A stretch of DNA of 16,385 nt from DATDCY01 sp031406795 [NCBI: Candidatus Rokuibacteriota bacterium] (GTDB taxonomy: Bacteria; JAUVQV01), in contig JANOHV010000210.1 in assembly GCA_031406795.1 (NCBI GenBank), positions 1 through 16,385 of the forward strand, in the 5' to 3' direction. Position numbers and translations under genes: made by a program. Each line of letters opens with the position of its first letter. The first letter of the stretch is position 1. Shown one piece after another: positions 1-5,875 of this stretch. The notes under the pieces were generated by a model. It had not been told where the DNA came from, did no database searches, and worked only from the letters and a program-made list of their open reading frames with translations.

Positions 1-155
1 CAGCCGACCCGTCACGGTGCCCGGGGCTCGCAGTCTCGTAACTCGCCTTCGGCTCAAACAACGAGCCTGCGTCCCTGCGGGACCGCCCCGGTCAACGCGC
101 CGGGCTTAACGGCTGCTCCGCGCATCTTCCCTCAGTGACGCCCCAGCCGCCTCGC
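1..155. repeat. 155-bp dispersed repeat, copy 1 (may extend left of window)
   Basis: This segment recurs in the same orientation at 15042-15196 with no gaps and about five substitutions (roughly 97 percent identity by eye). It contains a stem-loop: GCAG (30-33) and CTCGT (35-39) pair with ACGAG (61-65) and CTGC (67-70), enclosing a 21-nt apical segment that contains GCC-TTC-GGC. No convincing reading frame or start signal is present, so it looks like a non-coding repeat. It lies downstream of argJ, and its left edge cannot be seen. Confidence 0.85.
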
Positions 156-174
156 TGTTGTATGCAACGGAGAG

Positions 175-288
175 GCTGATCAAAAGGGTCCGGATGCAAG
201 GCGCCCGACGAGCGGATGCCGAGACGTACGAGGTGTACGTCGCAGGCAGACGCGAGGAGGGCAACGCCGCAAACGGGCCCTTTTCAGC
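175..288. repeat. 114-bp inverted-repeat hairpin element (MITE-like)
   Basis: The ends are imperfect inverted repeats: GCTGATCAAAAGGGTCCG at 175-192 and CGGGCCCTTTTCAGC at 274-288. At the centre GACGTAC (223-229) and GTACGTC (235-241) form a perfect 7-bp stem around a 5-nt loop, and parts of the arms between ends and centre are also complementary. The whole segment can therefore fold into one long imperfect hairpin. There is no plausible gene inside. I infer a non-autonomous mobile or REP-type element; only one copy is in this window. Confidence 0.6.
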
Positions 289-361
289 GGCCGAAACGGT
301 TCGGGCGCATGGCGGAGCGCGAGGGCACCTGGGCGGCCGCACCGGAGCGTCCCCGCAGGGG

Positions 362-406
362 CGAAGCGTGCTGTTTGAGCCCCGCAGGGGCGAGTTGCAC
401 GCTTCG
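362..406. repeat. Long stem-loop with nested CCCC/GGGG hairpin
   Basis: CGAAGCGTGC (362-371) and GCACGCTTCG (397-406) form a perfect 10-bp stem. The enclosed segment begins TGTTTGAGC and ends GCGAGTT around an inner CCCC-GCA-GGGG hairpin. The minus strand of the 155-bp repeat carries the same apical framework (TGTTTGAGCC, GGCGAGTT) on a different stem. A second CCCCGCAGGGGCGA lies just upstream at about 352-365. The rest of the 289-502 gap shows no further gene or recognisable signal. Confidence 0.6.
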
Positions 407-502
407 AGCGCAGGGGCGGACACGCCCAGGTCGAGCGCGCAACTGGCGACCGCACGGCGCCGCCTCGCCCCCGCACGGAAAACGGAACCCCCTCAGCTGC
501 CG

Positions 503-1765
503 TTATGTCGGGTACTCGGCGTTGATCGAGACGTAGTCGTGCGTCAGATCGCAGGTCAATACTCTGTCGCTGCCGCCGCCGAGACCGAGGTCGATCGCGA
601 AGCGCAGCACCGGCTCCTGCATCTCTTTGGCCGCCCGCGCCATCCGCGCCGGTGAGACGCCGCGCCCGGCGGAGACGACCGCCTTGCCGTTCAGCGTGAT
701 CGAAACCTTCTCCGGGTCGACGCGCACGCCGGCATACCCCACCGCCGCCGCGATCCGGCCCCAGTTCAGATCGCGTCCAAACCAGGCCGTCTTCACCAGC
801 TTCGAGTTGGCCACGGCATCCGCCACGCGGTGCGCATCGGCCGCGCTGCGGGCGCCGGTGACCGCTATCTCGACCAGCTTGGTCGCCCCCTCGCCGTCGC
901 GCACGATCAACTCGGCGAGACGGCGGCAGATCTCCTGAAGAGCCGCGGCGAAGCGCTCCCGGTCGGTTCCGGCGGCCGGGACACGCGCGCCGGAAGCCCC
1001 GCCCGCCATGAGCACGACGGTGTCGTTCGTGCTCTGATCGCCGTCGATGTTGACGCGGTTGAAGCTCCGTTCGACCGCCGCGCTCAGCAGCCGCCGCAGC
1101 AGCCCCTGGGGGACGACGGCGTCCGTGGTGATGTAGGCGAGCATGGTGGCCATGTTCGGGTGAATCATCCCGGCCCCCTTGCACATCCCGCCGACCCGCA
1201 CGGTCCGGCCGCCGATGCGCAGCTCCAGCGCCGCCTCTTTGACGAACGTGTCCGTGGTCATGATCGCCTGCGCGGCCCGGCCGCCGCCGGCGGCTTCGAG
1301 GGTGCGCACCGCCTCCGGCACGGCGCGGACGATCCGGTCGGCGGGCAGCGGCCGGCCGATGATTCCGGTCGAGGAGACCAGCACGCGACCCGCGGGGAGT
1401 TCGAGGTGTTTCGCGACGGCGGCGGCGACCATCCGCGCGCGCCGATCGCCCTCCGGACCGGTGGCCGCGTTGGCGTTGCCGCTGTTGACGAGGATCGCCT
1501 GCAACGGCCCGCCCTGTCTCAGCAGCGTTCGCGCCAGTTTAACCGGCGCGGCCGCGAAGCGGTTGGTCGTCAGGGTCGCCGCCCACGCCGCGGGCCGGTC
1601 GGCGAAAATGCAGGCCAGGTCGAGCCGGTCACTCCCGCTCTTGATCCCCGCCGCGCTGCCGGAGGCGAAGAAACCCGCCGCAGCCGTTACGCCTCCCGGC
1701 ACGGACCGGGTGCCCTGCGGATCCCGCCACGAAACTTTCGGTGGTGCCTTGATCTCGTTCGTCAT
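503..1765 (-). CDS. argJ: Arginine biosynthesis bifunctional protein ArgJ (glutamate N-acetyltransferase)
   Basis: ArgJ transfers acetyl from N2-acetylornithine to glutamate, recycling the acetyl group in cytoplasmic arginine synthesis; bifunctional members also use acetyl-CoA, which sequence alone cannot decide here. The 420-residue protein has the family's GGVTAAAGF start region, TTNRFAAAPV, the NSGNANA motif and the self-cleavage site HPNMATML. Thr207 is the expected nucleophile released when the precursor splits into alpha and beta chains. The ATG at 1765 is chosen because TAGGAG lies upstream at proper spacing; an in-frame extension to 1798 would run back into argC. It starts 10 nt after the argC stop, so the two are probably co-transcribed and translationally linked. 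Confidence 0.96.
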   Translation of the reverse strand: MTNEIKAPPKVSWRDPQGTRSVPGGVTAAAGFFASGSAAGIKSGSDRLDLACIFADRPAAWAATLTTNRFAAAPVKLARTLLRQGGPLQAILVNSGNANAATGPEGDRRARMVAAAVAKHLELPAGRVLVSSTGIIGRPLPADRIVRAVPEAVRTLEAAGGGRAAQAIMTTDTFVKEAALELRIGGRTVRVGGMCKGAGMIHPNMATMLAYITTDAVVPQGLLRRLLSAAVERSFNRVNIDGDQSTNDTVVLMAGGASGARVPAAGTDRERFAAALQEICRRLAELIVRDGEGATKLVEIAVTGARSAADAHRVADAVANSKLVKTAWFGRDLNWGRIAAAVGYAGVRVDPEKVSITLNGKAVVSAGRGVSPARMARAAKEMQEPVLRFAIDLGLGGGSDRVLTCDLTHDYVSINAEYPT

Positions 1766-1775
1766 CGTGAATCTC

Positions 1776-2816
1776 CTACGGAAAAAGACCCGGTGCATCG
1801 AGCCCGGCCGTCTCGGGGACGCCGAGCATCAGGTTCATGTTCTGGAGCGCCTGCCCCGAGGCGCCCTTGACCAGATTGTCGATGACCGACACGACGACCA
1901 GCCGCCCCCCCTGCGGGTCATCCGTGCAGCCGATCCGGCAGACGTTGGTCCCCGCTACATCGCGCACGCTCGGCAGCTTCCCGTCGGGGAGCACCTTGAC
2001 GAACGGCTCGCGGGCGTACGCCTCGCGCAGCAGCGCCCCGACCTCGCGCACGCCGGTGCCCGCCGGCGGTACGAGGTAGATCGTCGCCTCCATGCCGCGG
2101 CTCAAAGGCACCAGATGCGGCGCGAAGGTCAGGCAAACCGCGCGGCCCGCCGCGGCCATCAGCTCCTGCGCCATCTCGGGCTGGTGCCGGTGGCGTCCGA
2201 TGTTGTAGGGGGTCAGCCCCTCGTTGACCTCACAGAACAGACTCCCCTGCTTGAGTCCCCGGCCCGCGCCCGAGACACCGGACTTCGCGTCGACGATCGC
2301 GCCGAATTGACCGAGCGCGCCGCCGCGCGCCAGCGGCAGCAGCGCGAGCAGCGTGGCGGTCGGGTAGCAGCCGGGGTTCGCGACGAGGCGCGCCTCCCGC
2401 ACCCGCGCCCGGGCGTGTTCGGTCAGGCCGTATGCCGCCTCCGCGAGCAGGCCGGGCGCCGTATGCGGCTGGCCGTAGACGCGCTCGTACACCGCGGCGT
2501 CGCGCAGCCGGAAATCGGCGGAGAGATCGACGACCTTGAGGCCGCGCTCGAGCAGGGCCGGGACGACCGCCATCGCCTCGAGGTGCGGCAACGCGACGAA
2601 GATCGCCTCGACGCCGGAAGGCAGGCGGTCCAGGTCCGGAGCGCTGAAGCTCACGTCCGTGAAGTCGCGCAGGGAGCTGAAGACCTCCCCGGCCGGCACC
2701 CCGACGTGCTGGCGCGAGGTGGCCCAGCCGACCCGGAGCGCAGGGTGACGGCAGAGCAGCCGGAGCAGTTCGCCCCCGGTGTAGCCGCTCGCCCCGATGA
2801 TCCCGACCTCGTGCAT
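1776..2816 (-). CDS. argC: N-acetyl-gamma-glutamyl-phosphate reductase
   Basis: ArgC catalyses the NADPH-dependent reduction of N-acetylglutamyl phosphate to the semialdehyde, the third step of arginine synthesis. The 346-residue product opens with the nucleotide-binding motif GIIGASGYTGGEL and contains VANPGCYPTA, in which Cys150 is the expected catalytic thiol. It also has the family's SGVSGAGR segment and an HRHQPEM segment. The ATG at 2816 fits the conserved N-terminus (MHEVGIIG) and is preceded directly by a very G-rich stretch that acts as Shine-Dalgarno. It follows rpsI after 86 nt that hold a strong hairpin and a T-run, so expression may depend on read-through or on a separate promoter I cannot identify. 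Length is normal for the family. Confidence 0.96.
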   Translation of the reverse strand: MHEVGIIGASGYTGGELLRLLCRHPALRVGWATSRQHVGVPAGEVFSSLRDFTDVSFSAPDLDRLPSGVEAIFVALPHLEAMAVVPALLERGLKVVDLSADFRLRDAAVYERVYGQPHTAPGLLAEAAYGLTEHARARVREARLVANPGCYPTATLLALLPLARGGALGQFGAIVDAKSGVSGAGRGLKQGSLFCEVNEGLTPYNIGRHRHQPEMAQELMAAAGRAVCLTFAPHLVPLSRGMEATIYLVPPAGTGVREVGALLREAYAREPFVKVLPDGKLPSVRDVAGTNVCRIGCTDDPQGGRLVVVSVIDNLVKGASGQALQNMNLMLGVPETAGLDAPGLFP

Positions 2817-2841
2817 CCGCCCCCCTCCCCTCCCGGTGCCC

Positions 2842-2880
2842 AAAAAACGTACGGGGGAAGAAGCCGTAGCCTCCTCCCCC
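2842..2880 (-). terminator. Strong hairpin plus T-run between rpsI and argC
   Basis: On the minus strand a 12-bp stem (GGGGGAGGAGGC pairing with GCTTCTTCCCCC, two G-U pairs) closes a TACG loop. That gives C(UACG)G, an extra-stable UNCG tetraloop. Five nucleotides later comes TTTTTT (2847-2842). The offset between stem and T-run is slightly long for an ideal intrinsic terminator, so partial termination or attenuation is possible. A smaller 7-bp stem (AAACGCG/CGCGTTT, 2887-2904) overlaps the rpsI stop codon. Confidence 0.7.
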
Positions 2881-2902
2881 GCCGAGAAACGCGCTGCCGC
2901 GT

Positions 2903-3298
2903 TTAGCGCTTGCTGAACTGGAACCGCGCGCGAGCGCCCTTCAGACCGTACTTCTTGCGCTCCTTCTTGCGCGAGTCGCGGGTGAGGTACCCGCCCCGAC
3001 GCAACGCATCCTTGGCCGTCGGCGTCGCCATGACGAGCGCCCGGGAGATACCATGCCGGACGGCGCCGGCCTGGCCGGAGAGCCCGCCACCCTCGACCGT
3101 GGCCACCACGTCGAACTTGTTCAGGGCATTGGCGGCCTCGAACGCCTGCTGGATGATCGCCAGCAGGGTCTTGCGGGGGAAGTAGACCGCGACCTCTTTC
3201 GAATTCACGGTGATCGACCCCACGCCCGGCTTGATCCAGACGCGGGCCACCGCGGTCTTGCGCCGTCCCGTGCTGTAGGTCTGGGTGCTTTCCATCAC
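2903..3298 (-). CDS. rpsI: 30S ribosomal protein uS9
   Basis: uS9 sits in the head of the small ribosomal subunit, and its basic C-terminal tail reaches the P-site tRNA. The roughly 130-residue protein has the signatures [11 protein letters not shown] near the N-terminus, a [14 protein letters not shown] segment, and the C-terminal RARFQFSKR tail ending in the invariant Lys-Arg. Two adjacent starts are possible, GTG at 3298 and ATG at 3295. AAGGAG lies 9 nt before the GTG and 12 nt before the ATG, so spacing slightly favours GTG while codon preference favours ATG. It follows rplM by 34 nt in the classic L13-S9 pair. A stable hairpin lies directly downstream. Confidence 0.97.
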   Translation of the reverse strand: MMESTQTYSTGRRKTAVARVWIKPGVGSITVNSKEVAVYFPRKTLLAIIQQAFEAANALNKFDVVATVEGGGLSGQAGAVRHGISRALVMATPTAKDALRRGGYLTRDSRKKERKKYGLKGARARFQFSKR

Positions 3299-3332
3299 GC
3301 TCGTGCTCTCCTTGACAGATGAATTCAGGGGG

Positions 3333-3764
3333 CTAGACAGTCTGCGGCTTCTGGGCCGTGTGCGGGTGCTCGGGGCCGCCGTAGACCTTGAGCTTGGTCA
3401 CCATGTGGCGCCCGAGAATCCCTTTCGGGCACATGCCGTGGACGGCGTGCTCGATCACGCGCTCCGGCTTCTCGGCGAGCTGCTTGCCGAGGGTGATCGT
3501 CTTGAGGCCCCCGGGATAGCCGGTGTGGCGGTGGTAGACCTTCTGTTCGAGCTTGCGGCCGGTCACCTTCACCTTGGCGGCGTTGATCACGACGACGTGA
3601 TCGCCGCAGTCCACGTGGGGCGTCCACTCCGGCTTGTTCTTCCCCATGATGATGCGGGCCACGCGGGTCGCCAGCCGGCCCAGGACCACGTCCGTGGCGT
3701 CAATGACGTACCACACGCGTTCCTGGGTTTCTTTCTTCGCCATCTTCGATTTGTAGGCAATCAT
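3333..3764 (-). CDS. rplM: 50S ribosomal protein uL13
   Basis: uL13 is an early-assembly protein of the large ribosomal subunit that binds 23S rRNA. The 143-residue product contains the family's [28 protein letters not shown] and [10 protein letters not shown] segments, and the [12 protein letters not shown] motif, all in order. The ATG at 3764 is supported by AAGGAG with 7-nt spacing; the open frame continues upstream to 3977 but passes through a promoter and a repeat, so that extension is not coding. It is the first gene of rplM-rpsI-argC-argJ, with a good promoter about 40 nt upstream. Confidence 0.97.
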   Translation of the reverse strand: MIAYKSKMAKKETQERVWYVIDATDVVLGRLATRVARIIMGKNKPEWTPHVDCGDHVVVINAAKVKVTGRKLEQKVYHRHTGYPGGLKTITLGKQLAEKPERVIEHAVHGMCPKGILGRHMVTKLKVYGGPEHPHTAQKPQTV

Positions 3765-3803
3765 CTTCTCACTCCTTGCGCGTTCATTCCAACGAGAGTG
3801 CGC

Positions 3804-3832
3804 AGTGTAGACAGACCGCAACCCCTTGTCAA
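3804..3832 (-). promoter_or_regulatory. Sigma70-type promoter of rplM operon
   Basis: On the minus strand a perfect TTGACA (3832-3827) is separated by exactly 17 nt from TACACT (3809-3804), which matches TATAAT at four of six positions. Transcription would begin near 3797, leaving about 33 nt of leader before the rplM start. The small inverted-repeat element begins only some 23 nt upstream of the -35 box. Confidence 0.8.
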
Positions 3833-3843
3833 GGCATATGATT

Positions 3844-4008
3844 CGGAGCCGTTCACCCTTCAGTGAAGTGCGGTAACTTTTTCCGTTCGTGGTGAGCCTG
3901 TCGAACCACGAACGGGAAAGAGTCTTCATACAAACGCCCTTCGACGGGCTCAGGGCGAACGGTACTGATCGGGCCACTGTTCATTGAAGGGTTACCGGAG
4001 CCGTTCAC
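3844..4008. mobile_element. Small inverted-repeat element, copy A, with 13-bp flanking duplication
   Basis: The core at about 3857-3995 has end repeats related to GGTAACCCTTCAGTGAA and is flanked on both sides by CGGAGCCGTTCAC (3844-3856 and 3996-4008), a probable target-site duplication. Inside are two hairpins. The first has an 11-bp stem, CCGTTCGTGGT (3883-3893) with ACCACGAACGG (3905-3915); the second has the stem CGCCCT/AGGGCG. Their 11-nt loops are complementary to each other apart from one G-U pair. A longer copy lies at 9351-9525. There is no coding capacity, so it would need a transposase in trans. The right-hand duplication overlaps the epimerase stop codon. Confidence 0.75.
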
Positions 4009-4910
4009 AAGCTCGGCGCCAGCGATCGGAGCGCGCTCGCCAGAACCGGCTGGGTGAAGCGGAAGCCCTCGGCGATCAGCCGCCGCGGCAGGACGCGCTG
4101 GCCCGTGAGCAACATGTCGCCGAACTCGCCGAGAACCAGCCGCAACGCGAAGGCCGGTGCCGGGAGGAGGGCCGGGCGGTGCAGCGCCCGCCCGAGTTCC
4201 CGCGCCAGTTCCTGGTTCGTCACCGGTTCGGGCGCGGTGAAATTGTAGGGGCCGGAACTCTCCCGCCGCCCCACCAGGTGCACCAGCGCCCCGAAGAGGT
4301 CCTCGATGTGGATCCAGGAAAACCACTGTCGCCCCGAGCCGAGCGGCCCGCCGACGAATGCGCGGAACAGCGGCGCCATCAGTCCGAGCACCCCGCCTCC
4401 CGGGCCGAGGACGATCCCGAAGCGCGCGATCGCCACCCGCGGCCCCCGTTCGCGGGCGCGCAGCGCCTCGGCCTCCCAGTCGACGCAGAGGCGGGCGAGA
4501 AAATCGTCGCCCGGCCCGGCGTCCTCGCCGAGCTCCTCGTCGCCGTGGGAGCCGTAATACCCGACCGCCGAGGTCGAGACAAACGTGACCGCGCCGCTCG
4601 CCGGCAGCGCGTCGACGACGTTGCGCGTGGAGAGGATGCGGCTGCGGCGGATCAGATCCTTGGCCCCGGCGCTCCAGCGGGTGAAGATCGAGGCGCCGGC
4701 GAGATTGACGACGCTCTCGTGCCCGACGATCCGCTCCTGCCAGGCTCCCGCGACGGTGGCGTCGCCGGCGACGACGGCGACCGACGGGTCCAGCCCGCGC
4801 GGCCGCGCAGCCGCCAGACCCATCACCGTCACCTCGTCGCCGCGAGCCTGCAGGCGATTGGCCAGATTGACGCCGACGAACCCCGTTCCCCCGACGATGA
4901 AGACCCTCAT
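4005..4910 (-). CDS. TIGR01777-family (SDR39U1-like) NAD-dependent epimerase
   Basis: This is an extended short-chain dehydrogenase/reductase fold protein of the YfcH/SDR39U1 group; the natural substrate of this family is not established. The 301-residue protein begins MRVFIVGGTGFVG (Rossmann nucleotide-binding glycine motif, residues 7-13). It contains NLAGASIF, the family's STSAVGYYG active-site region, GSGRQWFSWIHIEDL, and the C-terminal signature GEFGDMLLTGQRVLPRRL (DUF1731 type). The ATG at 4910 overlaps the upstream glycosylase stop in an ATGA arrangement, implying translational coupling. Its stop codon lies within the duplicated 13-bp sequence flanking the inserted element, so the coding end seems undamaged. 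Confidence 0.9.
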   Translation of the reverse strand: MRVFIVGGTGFVGVNLANRLQARGDEVTVMGLAAARPRGLDPSVAVVAGDATVAGAWQERIVGHESVVNLAGASIFTRWSAGAKDLIRRSRILSTRNVVDALPASGAVTFVSTSAVGYYGSHGDEELGEDAGPGDDFLARLCVDWEAEALRARERGPRVAIARFGIVLGPGGGVLGLMAPLFRAFVGGPLGSGRQWFSWIHIEDLFGALVHLVGRRESSGPYNFTAPEPVTNQELARELGRALHRPALLPAPAFALRLVLGEFGDMLLTGQRVLPRRLIAEGFRFTQPVLASALRSLAPSL

Positions 4911-5746
4911 GACCCCTCCCCCGCGACCGCGATCCCGAAGCGACGCCCAAAACGCTGCACGATCCCGTCGCGCTCCAGGTCGCCGAGCAGCCGCCGCACC
5001 CGCTCGCCGTCGTCCCCGGCGGCCCGGGCCACGGCGGAAACCGTCAGAGCCGAACCGCCGACGAGCGCCCGCACGATCGCGCCGCGCACCTGCCGGTCGG
5101 AACCCTCGAAGCGCGACTGGCGCGTGTAGCCCCGGCTCCTGCGGTTCGGGTTGACCACCTGCTGCGCCAGAGCGGCGCCGTAGTCCATGAGGGCATAATA
5201 CCACTCCCGCGCCGATCGCGCGTCGAGCGCGGCCGCCACGAGCGGGAGCAGCTCGGCGTCCGGCACCGCCTCGCGGGCGGGGAAGAACTCGTGGATGAAG
5301 ACCCGGCGGATGTTGGTCTCGATGAACACCACCGGAGCGTCGAAGGCGAAGGCGCGGATGGACGCGGCGGTGGCGGCGCCGATGCCCGGCAGTGCGACGA
5401 GCGAGGCGGCGTCGTCCGGAACCCGGCCCCGGTGCGCCTGCACGAGGATGCGGGCGATCCGGTGCAGCGCCACGGCGCGGCGGTTGTAGCCGAGACCCTG
5501 CCACGCGGCGAGCACCCGCTCGAGCGGGGCGGACGCGAGGGCGTCGACGTCGGGAAAGGCGTCGAGAAACGTCCCGTATATCGCGCGCACCCGGTCGACC
5601 TGCGTCTGCTGGAGCATGACTTCGGAGACGAGAATCCGATACGGGTCGCGGGTCTCGCGCCAGGGCATGCTGCGCCCGTGGGTGCGGTAGTGCGCCCGGA
5701 CCTTCGCCCGGAAGGCGCGCATTGCTGCCGCAGATGGCGCGATCAT
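4907..5746 (-). CDS. MutY-like HhH-GPD DNA glycosylase without iron-sulfur cluster
   Basis: Predicted base-excision repair enzyme of the HhH-GPD superfamily, most like A/G-specific adenine glycosylases. Of its 279 residues, positions 41-50 (SEVMLQQTQV) carry the MutY-type catalytic Glu42, and LPGIGAATAASI (119-130) is the helix-hairpin-helix. Where MutY has the catalytic Asp (LDGNVKR), this protein reads FIETNIRRV, with Glu143. After MDYGA it has no Cys cluster; residues continue with NPNRRSRGYTRQSRFEGSDRQ, so the usual [4Fe-4S] loop is absent. The C-terminus resembles a small winged helix rather than the MutT-like 8-oxoG reader. I chose the ATG at 5746; a TTG at 5782 is possible. Substrate specificity is uncertain. 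Confidence 0.85.
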   Translation of the reverse strand: MIAPSAAAMRAFRAKVRAHYRTHGRSMPWRETRDPYRILVSEVMLQQTQVDRVRAIYGTFLDAFPDVDALASAPLERVLAAWQGLGYNRRAVALHRIARILVQAHRGRVPDDAASLVALPGIGAATAASIRAFAFDAPVVFIETNIRRVFIHEFFPAREAVPDAELLPLVAAALDARSAREWYYALMDYGAALAQQVVNPNRRSRGYTRQSRFEGSDRQVRGAIVRALVGGSALTVSAVARAAGDDGERVRRLLGDLERDGIVQRFGRRFGIAVAGEGS

Positions 5747-5875
5747 GGCTCTCTTGTGACACGGGACCCCGGCAGCCGTCAATCGCTCCGTTGATTTCCG
5801 TCCCGGGGTGTGTTCCCGTTTCCCGACAACCTGCTAAACTAGGCGGTCGACAACGGCCCGGGGAGAGTTGAACGA

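Noticed and set aside
503-530. Intrinsic terminator after argJ
   Set aside because: The only pairing downstream of the stop (AACGG with CCGTT, then TTTT) has a 5-bp stem and a long loop, too weak to call.
158-655. Small protein gene in the left repeat island
   Set aside because: The frame is made of repeat sequence and then runs antisense into argJ; there is no ribosome site and no recognisable domain.
1179-2906. Long plus-strand frame across argJ and argC
   Set aside because: Antisense to two recognisable enzymes, with Arg/Pro-rich composition typical of a shadow frame.
5747-5875. Divergent promoters between the glycosylase and feoB
   Set aside because: TAAACT at 5835-5840 could be a -10 for feoB but has no convincing -35. 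On the other strand a TTGACG is present but no -10 follows at the right distance.
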